DNA of 16,864 nt from Deinococcus malanensis. GTDB lineage: Bacteria > Deinococcota > Deinococci > Deinococcales > Deinococcaceae. Numbering within the stretch: the stretch's first letter is position 1; each line of letters starts with the position of its first letter. Positions 1 to 7,555 of the stretch are shown here, piece by piece. A model generated the notes under the pieces. That model had not been told where the DNA came from. It did no database searches and worked only from the letters and a program-made list of their open reading frames with translations. The stretch is from assembly GCF_014647655.1 (NCBI RefSeq), contig NZ_BMPP01000035.1, forward strand, positions 1 through 16,864, read 5' to 3'. A program made the translations under genes and the position numbers.

Positions 1-109
1 GGGGATGGACACCTACGAGTGGGGCATGAGCTACACCGGTGGCTTTACCTGGGATTACCAGTCCCTCAAGCCCAACATGTTCCTCGAAGTCCGCATGCCG
101 AAAAGCTAG
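1..109 (+). CDS. C-terminal end of an unrecognised protein (5' truncated)
   Basis: An open frame enters from the left edge and ends with TAG at 107-109, giving about 35 residues. The segment is rich in aromatic and polar residues (Trp, Tyr, Thr, Gly alternation such as YTGGFTWDY) and ends FLEVRMPKS. The alternation suggests beta strands in an exported or outer-surface protein, but that is only an impression. It converges with the minus-strand phosphotransferase ending at 199. The family cannot be named from this fragment. Confidence 0.5.
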   Translation, partial: GMDTYEWGMSYTGGFTWDYQSLKPNMFLEVRMPKS

Positions 110-198
110 GGGCTGCCAAGAACCCTATGCAAATACGGCCTTCTCGTAGTTTGAGAGCAGAACGCAGCCACCTCATGGCAAACACTCCTTCAGCCTGC

Positions 199-1083
199 TC
201 AGTGAAAATGGGCGTGTGCCTGCTCGACGAACGAGCGGTGACGCGTCCGCATTCGCTGTTCGGCCTCAGGCTGCAAGCCCCACGTGTGCAGGCGTCCCGC
301 AGGCCGTAACGCCGCGTACAGGTCCCAGAGCGGTAACGCGCTGAAGTCGCGCTCTGAACGGACTCGGTACGCCTCAGTGAAGATGTCCATGACTTCACTT
401 CCGAACGCGAACAGCAGTTCGAGGCGCGCGTTTCCCACGTCCAGAAGAGGATCACTGATCCCGGCGTCTTCCCAATCGATCACCGCAGCCAACTGGTTCC
501 CGCGCCAGAGGAGATTTCCTGGCCCCACGTCTCCATGCACGATGCACGGATCATTCAGCGGAGGCGGCCAGTGTGGGTCAAGGACTCGGCGGATCATCGA
601 TTCCGAGAGTGTGTCGTCAGGCGTACCCGGCCACTCAGACAGGTTCACCTTCCTGGGAAGAAAGGTCGTGGCAGTCGTTCGCTGAACACGCTGATGCACC
701 TCAAGGAGAAACGCCGCGAGGTCGGCGACAGCCCGCGGAACATCTGGCCGCTTGATCTCGGTCGTTCCCTGAACAAACCCGGTGACGAGGATGTGAGCCG
801 GCACGACGCTTGCTGTGTCGTCGAAGGCCATAGGTTCAGGCACAGCGAGTCCTGCTGTACGAAGCAGCTCCAGCAGCCTGAATTCGTCCCGAGCGACGTG
901 CGGGTTGCGCGTACTGTCGATCCTGCCGTACTGGCGCACCACCACCGTCCTGACCTGACCACTCGGGGAACGGAGTTCCACAGCGGTGACCAGTGCCGAT
1001 ACGCCGCCCTGAAGTGGCCAGGCTCGAATCACCTCATGGCGTGGATGACTGGGCAGCAGCCGATGCCAGAGTGCGAGTGTCAC
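199..1083 (-). CDS. APH-family phosphotransferase (aminoglycoside phosphotransferase fold)
   Basis: A 294-aa cytoplasmic kinase-like protein. Residues 183-190 carry the Brenner-type catalytic loop HGDVGPGN (catalytic Asp185, Mg-binding Asn190), and IDWEDAG (Asp203) is the second metal-binding segment, followed by SDPLLDVG, as usual in the APH/choline kinase/homoserine kinase group. The N-lobe has a GGVSALV turn near 26-32 in place of the glycine loop. Length fits the family. The GTG at 1083 is chosen because an in-frame TGA lies 11 codons upstream; there is no Shine-Dalgarno, but TACCAT at 1091-1096 sits 7 nt before it, as for a leaderless transcript. The substrate cannot be told: APH-fold enzymes phosphorylate aminoglycosides, macrolides, sugars or other small alcohols and amines, and resistance should not be assumed. 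The upstream GNAT gene is co-directional with a 59-nt gap. Confidence 0.85.
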   Translation of the reverse strand: MTLALWHRLLPSHPRHEVIRAWPLQGGVSALVTAVELRSPSGQVRTVVVRQYGRIDSTRNPHVARDEFRLLELLRTAGLAVPEPMAFDDTASVVPAHILVTGFVQGTTEIKRPDVPRAVADLAAFLLEVHQRVQRTTATTFLPRKVNLSEWPGTPDDTLSESMIRRVLDPHWPPPLNDPCIVHGDVGPGNLLWRGNQLAAVIDWEDAGISDPLLDVGNARLELLFAFGSEVMDIFTEAYRVRSERDFSALPLWDLYAALRPAGRLHTWGLQPEAEQRMRTRHRSFVEQAHAHFH

Positions 1084-1090
1084 GCCGTTG

Positions 1091-1096
1091 ATGGTA
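1091..1096 (-). promoter_or_regulatory. Candidate leaderless -10 box (TACCAT) for the phosphotransferase
   Basis: On the minus strand TACCAT fits TANNNT and ends 7 nt before the GTG at 1083. TTGATA (1112-1117) could be a -35 but the spacer is only 15 nt, shorter than usual. If real, the phosphotransferase can be made independently of the acetyltransferase upstream. Confidence 0.35.
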
Positions 1097-1142
1097 CGGC
1101 GAGCATCTACATATCAAGGCGGGTCGCATGATGGCCCAGTCT

Positions 1143-1730
1143 TCAGATACAGAATGAGTCGCGCCTGACCTGGGCGAACAGCAGCGTGTCGGAAAGCCGT
1201 GCTGGGTCATCTGCCCATCGCCGGTCATGTCGGAGCGTGCCCTCCAGGGCATAACCGAGCCGGCGGGCCACTGCACTGCTCCGTTCATTGCGGACATCGC
1301 AGCGGATCTCGATCCGCTGGAAGGCCAGGGGCCCCAGGGCCAGTGCCGTGAGCGCGGCCACAGCCTCAGTGACTAGACCGCGCCCGACATGACGTGAGTC
1401 GAGAAAATAGCCTATGTCGCCTTTTGGAAGTGCCCAGTGAATGCGGTGAATCCCACAGGAGCCCAGCACAGCGCCAGAGTGACGGTCGGTGATCAGAAAG
1501 ACCAGGTCCCTGCGCTGCAGGAAGTCTGCCTGGGCACGACGCGCTGCCACCTCGTACTTCTGAGCGTCAAGTGGCGTCTGGTGGGCCCACTCCATCCATG
1601 GCCGCAACTCAGGAAGCGAAGCCTGAACTGCCTCCGACCACGCCTGTCCGTCTCCTGGCGCCGGGCAACGGAGAATTAACCTCTCGGTCGTGATAACGGC
1701 AGGAACGTCAAGAAGTTCCGGGACAGTCAT
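1143..1730 (-). CDS. GNAT acetyltransferase, RimJ/RimL type
   Basis: 195 aa. TTERLILR at 14-21 is the typical start of RimJ/RimL-like N-acetyltransferases (Acetyltransf_3). The acetyl-CoA binding motif A is RHVGRGLVTEAV (113-124), followed by an RIEIRCDVRNERS strand with Asn148 and the helix SSAVARRLGY, ending in the family-typical LEGTLR. The frame extends 43 codons further upstream, but the ATG at 1730 is preceded by AGGAGG at good spacing and the family alignment begins there, so the shorter start is used. These enzymes acetylate N-terminal or side-chain amines of ribosomal proteins, amino acids or drugs; the substrate here is unknown. It lies upstream of the APH-fold kinase on the same strand, a pairing of two small-molecule-modifying enzymes. 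Confidence 0.85.
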   Translation of the reverse strand: MTVPELLDVPAVITTERLILRCPAPGDGQAWSEAVQASLPELRPWMEWAHQTPLDAQKYEVAARRAQADFLQRRDLVFLITDRHSGAVLGSCGIHRIHWALPKGDIGYFLDSRHVGRGLVTEAVAALTALALGPLAFQRIEIRCDVRNERSSAVARRLGYALEGTLRHDRRWADDPARLSDTLLFAQVRRDSFCI

Positions 1731-1737
1731 ACGGCCT

Positions 1738-1751
1738 CCTGAGCGCTCAGG
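1738..1751. promoter_or_regulatory. 14-nt perfect palindrome touching the Shine-Dalgarno of the GNAT gene
   Basis: CCTGAGCGCTCAGG is self-complementary. Its last three bases are part of the AGGAGG ribosome binding site of the acetyltransferase at 1730. It could be a small operator or a weak RNA hairpin; nothing else supports a role. Confidence 0.2.
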
Positions 1752-1937
1752 CGATGGGCAGTGAATAAAAACTCGCGAGATGACCGGGTGAACAAATGCA
1801 TTCCTGTTTCTCCTGGCGCCAGAGCAAGTTGAAAAACGAAAACCGGCCTGACGGTGCATCCTCCAAGCCTGTTTTTCCTGGGGTTCAGACCAGCAAATGT
1901 TCCGGTCGGCCTGGACTACGGGAAAGCAACAGGAGGT

Positions 1938-3251
1938 TCACGGTTCCACAATGATGACAGCGGTCATGAAAGGGTGCTGCACGCACCCCACGCGATAGGT
2001 GCCTGGGGTTCTGAAGGTCGTGGCGAACCGGCCTCCTTTCCGCAGTGGGAGCGATGACCCCCGCTCAGGTCCGTCAATCGTAACGGTGTGGGCCGCGATA
2101 TCGTTATTGACCCACACCACTTTGGTACCCGCCTTCACGCGAACTGGCGATCCCTTAAACACAAATCCGGTCATGGCCACCTCGACCGTCCCGCTCGCTG
2201 CCGGCACGTCAGGCCTGGAAACCGTGGCGTGGTGGTGATGGGGGGCTGGACCGGGAACGGGCGTGCCATCGGCCCGCAGTTCCGGTCCCCCCACGACCAT
2301 CAGGTGCATGCCTCCTGGGTCTACCCCGTCGTTCGTGCCATGCTGAGGAATGTGGTCGTGAAGTGGAAACGAGCCGTCGCGGCCCTTGACCAGCAGGTCG
2401 TAACGTTCTCCAGGACCCAGCAGGATCGTGTCTGCTTTGTACGGGTGGGGCAGGTCCTGTCCATCCTTGGCCACAACCAGGAAGTGGGTCCCGTGAAGGT
2501 GCATGCTGTGCACCGCGCCGCCGATGTTCAGTAACCGAATCAGGTGCACTTCGCCCTGAGGGATCTTCAGGTCTGGAATTAGAGGATACGACTTGCCGTT
2601 GGCCAGGAAATAATTCGGCGTAGCCCGGTGGGGCAGCTGATCCGGATCTTGTCGGCTGTCCCATTCGTCGAGCATCAACACGTGGTCCTGCTTCCACACC
2701 CTCTGCCCATCTCTGGGCTCCACGATCAGTGTCCCGTACATGCCCATATCGAGGTGAAGGTTGGTTTCCACGTGGCAGTGGTACATGTGGGTGCCAGCCT
2801 CAGTAGCGACAAAAGTGTAGGTGTACTTTTCACCCGGCAGAACCGCGAGGCTGGCATGTGGTACGCCGTCCATGCTCTGGGCCAGGCTGGTGATGCCGTG
2901 CAGATGAATGCTATGTGCCCTGGCACTGGTGTTGCTCAGGGTGATTCTTACGAGGTCTCCGACTTTGAAGCGCAGTTCGGGGCCGGGCACGCTGGCCGGC
3001 TTCCCTGGCAGTCCGAAAGCCCACTGCCTGACCTTGACTCCAGGCGCGATCTCCGCTTCGATGTCGCGAACTTCCAGCGTGACCTCCCGGGTCTCCCCAG
3101 TGAACTGCGTCACAGGCACAGTTCCGGTAGGCGCAGCCAGAAAGGCATCAATCAGCTGCGCGCGGGACTGAGCGTTCCCTGCCACTGCTTTTCCCCATGC
3201 GCCAGCCAGGAGGACGACGAGGCAGACACGAATAAAGTGGAGTACAGACAT
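1938..3251 (-). CDS. Multicopper oxidase with C-terminal plastocyanin-like domain
   Basis: 437 aa, exported: signal peptide about 1-25 (hydrophobic core VCLVVLLAGAWG, cleavage near AVAG). Cupredoxin domain 1 (about 50-180) holds HSIHLHG (His116, His118) and HMYHCHVETNLHLDMGM (His155, His158, Cys159, His160, His166, Met169/171), giving a type 1 copper site plus trinuclear-cluster ligands. Domain 2 (about 185-325) holds HSMHLHG (His251, His253) and LHDHIPQH (His298, His300), with Asp299 where a type 1 Cys would be. A linker with four His (338-341) leads to a third cupredoxin domain (about 353-437) with its own type 1 set His388, Cys423, His426, Met429. Two-domain oxidases with the blue copper in domain 1 are called type C; the extra plastocyanin-like domain could be a built-in electron carrier. 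Such enzymes oxidise Cu(I), metals or phenols with O2. The ATG at 3251 follows AAGGAAG. Downstream of the secreted cupredoxin gene on the same strand. Confidence 0.9.
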   Translation of the reverse strand: MSVLHFIRVCLVVLLAGAWGKAVAGNAQSRAQLIDAFLAAPTGTVPVTQFTGETREVTLEVRDIEAEIAPGVKVRQWAFGLPGKPASVPGPELRFKVGDLVRITLSNTSARAHSIHLHGITSLAQSMDGVPHASLAVLPGEKYTYTFVATEAGTHMYHCHVETNLHLDMGMYGTLIVEPRDGQRVWKQDHVLMLDEWDSRQDPDQLPHRATPNYFLANGKSYPLIPDLKIPQGEVHLIRLLNIGGAVHSMHLHGTHFLVVAKDGQDLPHPYKADTILLGPGERYDLLVKGRDGSFPLHDHIPQHGTNDGVDPGGMHLMVVGGPELRADGTPVPGPAPHHHHATVSRPDVPAASGTVEVAMTGFVFKGSPVRVKAGTKVVWVNNDIAAHTVTIDGPERGSSLPLRKGGRFATTFRTPGTYRVGCVQHPFMTAVIIVEP

Positions 3252-3363
3252 AAGCTTCCTTTTCTACCCGGGTGGGCTGCATGGTACGGAACGGGCCGCG
3301 CGAATGCGGCTGAGAAACGGGACACGGTCTGTTCCCACGGATGCCAGGGCTATCTGGCAAGAA

Positions 3364-3401
3364 TGCTGGAGTGCCCGAACACTGACTCGGGCACTCCAGC
3401 A
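3364..3401 (-). terminator. 15-bp perfect hairpin after the secreted cupredoxin gene
   Basis: 3364-3378 and 3387-3401 are perfectly complementary with an 8-nt loop, starting 33 nt after the stop codon of the cupredoxin gene (3435). The T-tract after it on the minus strand is poor (TTCTTGCC). It probably ends most cupredoxin transcripts before the oxidase gene, allowing unequal expression of the pair. Confidence 0.65.
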
Positions 3402-3434
3402 GATGAAAGCGTGGTTGGGTGCCGGCGCAGGGCG

Positions 3435-4298
3435 TTACTTGACGCTGACCGTGCTGATCATCCCGAGCGCGAAGTGGGGGGCGTGCTGTTTGGCGCTGGG
3501 CAGGAAGCACACCACGAGGTACTCACCCGGCTTCAGGTCGAAGCTCGTAAAGGCCTTGCGTCCCTTGGAGAGGGTTTCGAGTCCGCCCACATCTTCGAAG
3601 GGAGGGGCGCCCGCCTGGCTGGGATCCGGAGCCTTGAAAAAGGCTTCCACATCCTTCATGGTCTTGCCGTCGTTGAGGCGCATCAGCATCAGGTGGTGGG
3701 TCTCCTGACCGGCATTGGAAATTTCCCACAGCTGCTTGCCGGCCTTCACGGTCTTGGGAAGTTCCACCTTGAAGTCCTTGAGCGTGGCCTTCACGTCGGC
3801 CTTGGGCACGGCCGCACCGTTCTTGGCCGTGGTGACGGTAAAGGTCTTGTATTGCCCCAGGTCATAAAAAGGCTTGCCTTCTTCCGTGGCCCCGAAGCCG
3901 AACAGGACGTATTTGCCGCTGCGCAGGCTGGTGCCGTACTCGAAGGTGGCGCCGGGCGCCAGGCTGGCAGTGCCGCCCACGAAGTCAGCAAGGTTCAGGA
4001 TGGCGCTCATGTCCTCACCGCGTGACTGCATCAGTTTGCCCAGAGCCGCCTTGACCTGGGCGTCCGTGGCCCCGTTCTTCAGCTGGGCGAGTACCGGCGT
4101 GAACGCCTGCTTGCTGGTGTTTTCCAGGATGACCGTGGTGAAGCCCTGGGCCACCTGGGCGGGGCCTGCAACGGTGAACTTCGAAGCGCTGGGCTCGCTC
4201 AGGCTGAAGGTCAGGGCGCCAGTGGCGTCGTGGCCCGCATGGGCCGCAGCAACGCCGAGGAGGGACAGGGTGAGGGCAGTCAGAATGGTGCTTTTCAT
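3435..4298 (-). CDS. Secreted two-domain cupredoxin-like protein
   Basis: 287 aa with a clear signal peptide (hydrophobic 5-18, cleavage after AHA at about 19-21). The mature part is two similar halves: 25-157 and 165-287, each with a strand like TTVILENTSKQAFTPVLAQL or QLWEISNAGQETHHLMLMRL, an intervening helical insert, and a final GKYVLFG or GEYLVVC strand. The second half has a plausible type 1 copper set: His201 or His202, Cys264, His275, Met280 (Cys-x10-His-x4-Met). The first half lacks the Cys (GKYVLFGFG) and the terminal His/Met, so it should not bind type 1 copper. Its place just upstream of the multicopper oxidase suggests an electron or copper partner in the cell envelope; this is inference. 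The ATG at 4298 follows AAGGAG. Confidence 0.8.
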   Translation of the reverse strand: MKSTILTALTLSLLGVAAAHAGHDATGALTFSLSEPSASKFTVAGPAQVAQGFTTVILENTSKQAFTPVLAQLKNGATDAQVKAALGKLMQSRGEDMSAILNLADFVGGTASLAPGATFEYGTSLRSGKYVLFGFGATEEGKPFYDLGQYKTFTVTTAKNGAAVPKADVKATLKDFKVELPKTVKAGKQLWEISNAGQETHHLMLMRLNDGKTMKDVEAFFKAPDPSQAGAPPFEDVGGLETLSKGRKAFTSFDLKPGEYLVVCFLPSAKQHAPHFALGMISTVSVK

Positions 4299-4350
4299 GG
4301 TGGACTCCTTCGGGCAGTGTCAGCCTGGCTGATGCGCTGCCTTCTGGGAC

Positions 4351-4689
4351 CTACGGTAGAAAGAGCACGATGGCTGGCGGATGACACCCACCGTCACAGT
4401 CCGGGCGACGCGCCTGTCCAGCCGCACACCCCTGCATCCGCCCTTTTGGCATGTTGCTGAGGTCGCGAGCTCGCCGGTATGGCGGGCAGGCGGTCAACGT
4501 GAGGGCGAGGCGGGCGCCCGTCGGCGTGGTGGGGTTGCCCAGGGACCGGATGACGTTCTGCACGGTGCGGCGGTACCGACAACTCTCCCGGCTGAGCAGC
4601 ACGCGGGCCGTGGGGCCCTTTTCGGTATTGATGACCATGGCGCGCCAGATGGCATTCAGGTTAGGCGGGAAGGTCAGGCTACTGGGCAC
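4351..4689 (-). pseudogene. rusA: RusA-type Holliday-junction resolvase remnant, frameshifted 3' part
   Basis: The minus-strand frame has strong G/C third-position bias from about 4690 to 4470, then loses it. The translation matches the order of RusA landmarks: LTFPPNLNAIWR (RusA has PPSxNxYxR), a basic hairpin, LSRESCRYRRTV, a variable strand, then ARDLSN where RusA has RRDLDN carrying two catalytic Asp. Here the second Asp is Ser. The third catalytic Asp in the usual GxxxDDxQV segment is absent: the frame continues as unrelated residues to TAG at 4351. Another frame offers GVRLDRRVARTVTVGV, which weakly resembles the missing tail, so a frameshift with decay is likely. The start is unclear; GTG at 4689 fits the family N-terminus but has no ribosome binding site. 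rusA is normally carried by phages and prophages, so this may be a trace of one. Confidence 0.5.
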
Positions 4690-4916
4690 ATCTGTGACTG
4701 CTGGAGTGGGCCGCACTGGACGTGGGAGTGGCAGTGTTGCTGAGTTGTGGAGTCCGTTTCGTGCATCGACCGGATTTCCCTGCGCCGAGACAGGGCCTGC
4801 AGGTAGAACAATTTCAGCCGCCAGAAAATCTAGGCCCAACCTGACGCGGGTCGCCTGACGCACATCAGGGTCGGGAATGCGCGAGGTAGGCTTCAACCGC
4901 GTCAAGGCTGTGCCAC

Positions 4917-4939
4917 CACCCACGCCGGAGTCGTGGGTG
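4917..4939. promoter_or_regulatory. 8-bp inverted repeat upstream of the second GNAT gene
   Basis: CACCCACG (4917-4924) and CGTGGGTG (4932-4939) are complementary around a 7-nt spacer, about 30 nt upstream of the -10 candidate for the gene at 4980. It could be an operator or a weak terminator. No T-tract follows on either strand. Confidence 0.3.
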
Positions 4940-4967
4940 TGTCATCGCCGGATCACCCACCGCTCCA

Positions 4968-4973
4968 TACACT
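4968..4973 (+). promoter_or_regulatory. -10 box (TACACT) placing the transcript start on the GTG codon
   Basis: TACACT ends 6 nt before the GTG at 4980, the same geometry as the regulator promoter at 9507-9512. No good -35 is visible. This suggests a leaderless message. Confidence 0.4.
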
Positions 4974-4979
4974 CCAGAG

Positions 4980-5438
4980 GTGATGCCGACATTGACCCTC
5001 AGAGAAGCCACCCCTGACGACCTGCCGTTCATGCTTAGCCTGGCACCCCGCCTCACCGCCACTGCCCCCGCCTGGCGCAATCAAGCTGAGATGACAGCGA
5101 GCTACCGAGGGCTGTTCACGCAAGCCCTTCATGAGCCTGAGGAAGGTTCCGCCGTGTTGATCGCGCAGAACCCTCAGGGTCAGCCCGTGGGCTTCACGCT
5201 GCTGTACTGGCATCCGAAGGAGCGCGGCGCGTTCATCAAGGATCTGGCCGTGAGCGAAGAAGCCGAGGGTCTGGGCGTGGGACGGTTCCTGTTGCAGTCC
5301 ATTGAAGAGTGGGCTAAGGCCAGGGGCGCGGTAGAGATCATGTTGAAGGCCTCCTGGTACAACACCCGGGCCCGACGCATTTACGAGCGCGCCGGGTTTC
5401 AGGAAGACCACGTTGCGCTGGTCCGTCGCCTGGATTGA
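4980..5438 (+). CDS. GNAT-family N-acetyltransferase
   Basis: 152 aa, single GNAT domain. LTLREATPDD at 5-14 is the standard first strand and turn. IKDLAVSEEAEGLGVGRFLL (86-105) gives strand beta-4 and the acetyl-CoA pyrophosphate loop, and the C-terminal part has Asn128, Tyr135 and ERAGFQ, all family-typical. The length is normal for a stand-alone enzyme. The substrate is unknown; proteins of this short type acetylate polyamines, amino acids or antibiotics. Start codons GTG (4980) and ATG (4983) are adjacent; the -10 box spacing favours the GTG with a leaderless transcript. It is on the opposite strand to its upstream neighbour, the rusA remnant, and converges on the secreted protein gene ending at 5599. 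Confidence 0.85.
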   Translation: MMPTLTLREATPDDLPFMLSLAPRLTATAPAWRNQAEMTASYRGLFTQALHEPEEGSAVLIAQNPQGQPVGFTLLYWHPKERGAFIKDLAVSEEAEGLGVGRFLLQSIEEWAKARGAVEIMLKASWYNTRARRIYERAGFQEDHVALVRRLD

Positions 5439-5546
5439 GGGCACGGTCATCTCTTTACTTCCTCGACGAGGTTCATCACGGCTTTCTTCAGCCAGTCGGT
5501 CAAGTCACCGTAGTCGGCGCGCTGCGGTATAGGTTTAAGGTCGAGA

Positions 5547-5586
5547 TCGTCGTGCTGCCCAGAATTCCTCCTGGGCAGCACGACGA
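5547..5586. terminator. Bidirectional 16-bp hairpin between convergent genes
   Basis: 5547-5562 and 5571-5586 are perfectly complementary around an 8-nt loop. It lies 108 nt after the GNAT stop and 12 nt after the stop of the minus-strand gene at 5599, so it most likely terminates both, chiefly the latter. There is no marked T-tract on either side. Confidence 0.7.
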
Positions 5587-5598
5587 CATAAAGCGGAC

Positions 5599-6600
5599 TT
5601 ATTTCAACTGCTTCAGATCGAACACCACGCCATGCGTGTTCGGTTCGCGCAGCACCAGTGAGCGCAGGTTCACGTTGTCAGGCGCAATGTAGACGAGGCG
5701 CACGCGGTACTCCTCACCGGGTTTGACGCTGCGGTTGATGGCCTCCTCGGGGCGGTTGCCTTTGGCGAGGATCCAGAAAGGCACGGGCTCTCCGTCCGCG
5801 TCTACAAGCTCGGAATCAAAGCTGTAGTGAGAGGGGCTGTCTGCGTCCACCCCTGCGTTCTTCATCGTGACTGTGGCGAGGACGTAGCGCTTGCCAGCGG
5901 GAACCTCCCGGCCCAGCATAGGTTCTGAGGAGAACGATACCTCTTCAAGCTTCATGTCGTACTGCCCCATGGCGTACACGGTGCCCAGCTTGCCCGGCGC
6001 ATCCACCAGCGCCGTCGCGCCGCTGGCGTCTTTGGAATCAGCAAATGGTGCAGGGACTCCCTTGACCTGACCGCGCAGGTCATAGCGCACCACGGGGCCC
6101 TCCCCCCGCTGCGCAATCAGTTTCGGCACCACCCCAGAGGCCGGCACCCGGACGACCGACACGACCTCCACTTTCTGAGCGGGCTTGAGCGACGCCCGGA
6201 ATTCTTCGCTGGTGCCCGCGCGTACAAAAGCACTTTCACTCACGTGATTGACGTCCTTGGCGTCCACAGCTGTGAAGCGCAGGCCATAAAGACTCGTGTC
6301 GGATTTGGTGGGGTTGTGCGCAGTAAAGCGCAGCACGAGGAGCTTCTCGTTGGGTTTTGGAACGACCATCTGGGTGCCAAGCATGACGCGGCTGGTGCTG
6401 TAGGCCGCGCTCAGCAGAGTGATGTTGATGGGCTGCTGCTTGCCGACCGTGAAGGTCTGACCCAGCCTGGCGTTCTGTCCGTCGAGTTGCGTGGTCCCCA
6501 GGACCACCGGCTTGGCGGGCTGTTTGGCAGGCGAATTGGCGGCGTAGGCGGTGGTGGCCAGGGCAAGGCTCAGGCCAGACAGAATGATGTGAGTCTTCAT
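5599..6600 (-). CDS. Secreted protein with two DUF4352-like immunoglobulin-type repeats
   Basis: 333 aa. Signal peptide 1-20 (IILSGLSLALATT core, cleavage after AYA). The mature protein is two related beta-rich halves, about 46-180 and 205-333. Each begins with a short leader, then a strand such as ITLLSAAYSTSR or MKLEEVSFSSEP, then KLLVLRFTAHNPTKSD or RYVLATVTMKNAGVD, an Asp-Gly turn, and a closing RVRLVYIAPDNV-type strand. This order resembles DUF4352/telokin-like extracellular domains, but the assignment is by pattern only. A surface or periplasmic binding or structural role is possible; no enzyme motif is visible. The ATG at 6600 is preceded by AAGGAGG about 9 nt away. The gene stands alone, divergent from the LprI-like gene. 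Confidence 0.7.
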   Translation of the reverse strand: MKTHIILSGLSLALATTAYAANSPAKQPAKPVVLGTTQLDGQNARLGQTFTVGKQQPINITLLSAAYSTSRVMLGTQMVVPKPNEKLLVLRFTAHNPTKSDTSLYGLRFTAVDAKDVNHVSESAFVRAGTSEEFRASLKPAQKVEVVSVVRVPASGVVPKLIAQRGEGPVVRYDLRGQVKGVPAPFADSKDASGATALVDAPGKLGTVYAMGQYDMKLEEVSFSSEPMLGREVPAGKRYVLATVTMKNAGVDADSPSHYSFDSELVDADGEPVPFWILAKGNRPEEAINRSVKPGEEYRVRLVYIAPDNVNLRSLVLREPNTHGVVFDLKQLK

Positions 6601-6940
6601 GAACTTACTTCCTCCTTACGGCTTCGGGGCCGCGGTGAACACAAGGTAGGAAGGGGTGCATGGCTGGCCAGTGTTGCCGCGTGATTCCATTGCCGGGCAC
6701 ACATGTCGTGGACCAGGCGCCGTCAGGAACTTACATCCAAGATCCTGCCCGCAGTGCGGAAGGCGCGGGCCCATATCGAGTGCCGACGCTCTCGACCCTC
6801 AGGCGCCCGGCAAGAGCACCGGAATCTTGCGTTGACAACTGGGGCCTGCCCCGTGTCATCCACCAGTCATGTTGCCCGCCGTACGGTGCTGGAGAGAAGA
6901 AGTTGACGGGAGCCGACGCGCCCGCAGTCCGGAGGACCCT
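6601..6940. other. 340-nt divergent intergenic region
   Basis: Lies between two divergent exported-protein genes and must hold both promoters. On the plus strand a TTGACA at about 6832 is a good -35, but no convincing -10 follows at 16-18 nt. A short GC hairpin (GGGGCCTGCCCC) lies just after it. Frames across this stretch lack coding bias. Confidence 0.4.
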
Positions 6941-7390
6941 ATGAGCAAGAAGATGCAGTGCAGCGACGCCCCCCTTTCACCATCCGCCAGCCTGTTCCGC
7001 CCTGAAACCTGGAGGGTTGCGCTGCTCGTGGTGGGCGCCGGGCTGCTGAGTTCCGCAGGAGCACAGAGCAATTGCGATACCCCTGGCAACACCTTCGACG
7101 AGGTGTACTGCCTGAGCAAGGTGCTGGTTAAGGCAGACGACGAGCTGAACGCAGTGTACGGCAAGCTGCTCAAACGCCTGCCAGCAGCTGCCCAGGTGAA
7201 CCTGCGCCAAACGCAGCGGTCGTGGCTGGCGCGGCGTGACTCAGAGTGCACCGGCCGGGACAGCAGACTGGGTGAGGTGATTTACACCGGATGTGCGGTG
7301 GATATGACGGTCCAGCGCGTCAACTTCCTCAACGCGCGTTACCGGGAATGTATGAGCAGTGGCTGTCAGCCTTCCAAGCTTCGTCGGTGA
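6941..7390 (+). CDS. Exported LprI-like protein (DUF1311, lysozyme inhibitor LprI N-terminal family)
   Basis: 149 aa. An N-terminal basic stretch precedes a hydrophobic segment (WRVALLVVGAGLLSS, 24-38) and a cleavage site after SAGA (about 41), so it is exported. The mature part starts with CDTPGNTFDEVYC (45-57), then a helix with DDELNAVYGKLLKRL (66-80), then LRQTQRSWLARRDSEC (88-103), and ends in a helix with Cys118, NARYREC (131-137) and Cys142. This Cys-bounded helical layout is typical of DUF1311. Some members inhibit lysozyme, but most are uncharacterised, so the inhibitor role is not assured. The frame extends 24 codons upstream; the ATG at 6941 is chosen because GGAGGA precedes it. 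Confidence 0.8.
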   Translation: MSKKMQCSDAPLSPSASLFRPETWRVALLVVGAGLLSSAGAQSNCDTPGNTFDEVYCLSKVLVKADDELNAVYGKLLKRLPAAAQVNLRQTQRSWLARRDSECTGRDSRLGEVIYTGCAVDMTVQRVNFLNARYRECMSSGCQPSKLRR

Positions 7391-7555
7391 GGCTGCAAAC
7401 AGGCCTGAAGAAGCGAGCCCATACCAAGATCACAGGTCTGCCCTGCCGACCCTCTCCGCCATCCAAGAGCGCCCCGCTCTGACCATTGCACGATTGGATG
7501 CTTTCTAAATCCTGAGCCCTGCTGTCGAGTGCCACGTCACTCCAAAGGAGACCCC

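Noticed and set aside
535..1131. Plus-strand frame of 198 codons
   Set aside because: Antisense to the APH-fold gene, which has clear catalytic motifs.
2628..4025. Open plus-strand frame of 465 codons
   Set aside because: It runs opposite two well-supported copper proteins and gives a His/Gly-rich product with no family features; it is an artefact of high GC.
4451..4858. Plus-strand frame of 135 codons opposite the RusA remnant
   Set aside because: Third-position bias favours the minus strand, which also shows the RusA landmarks.
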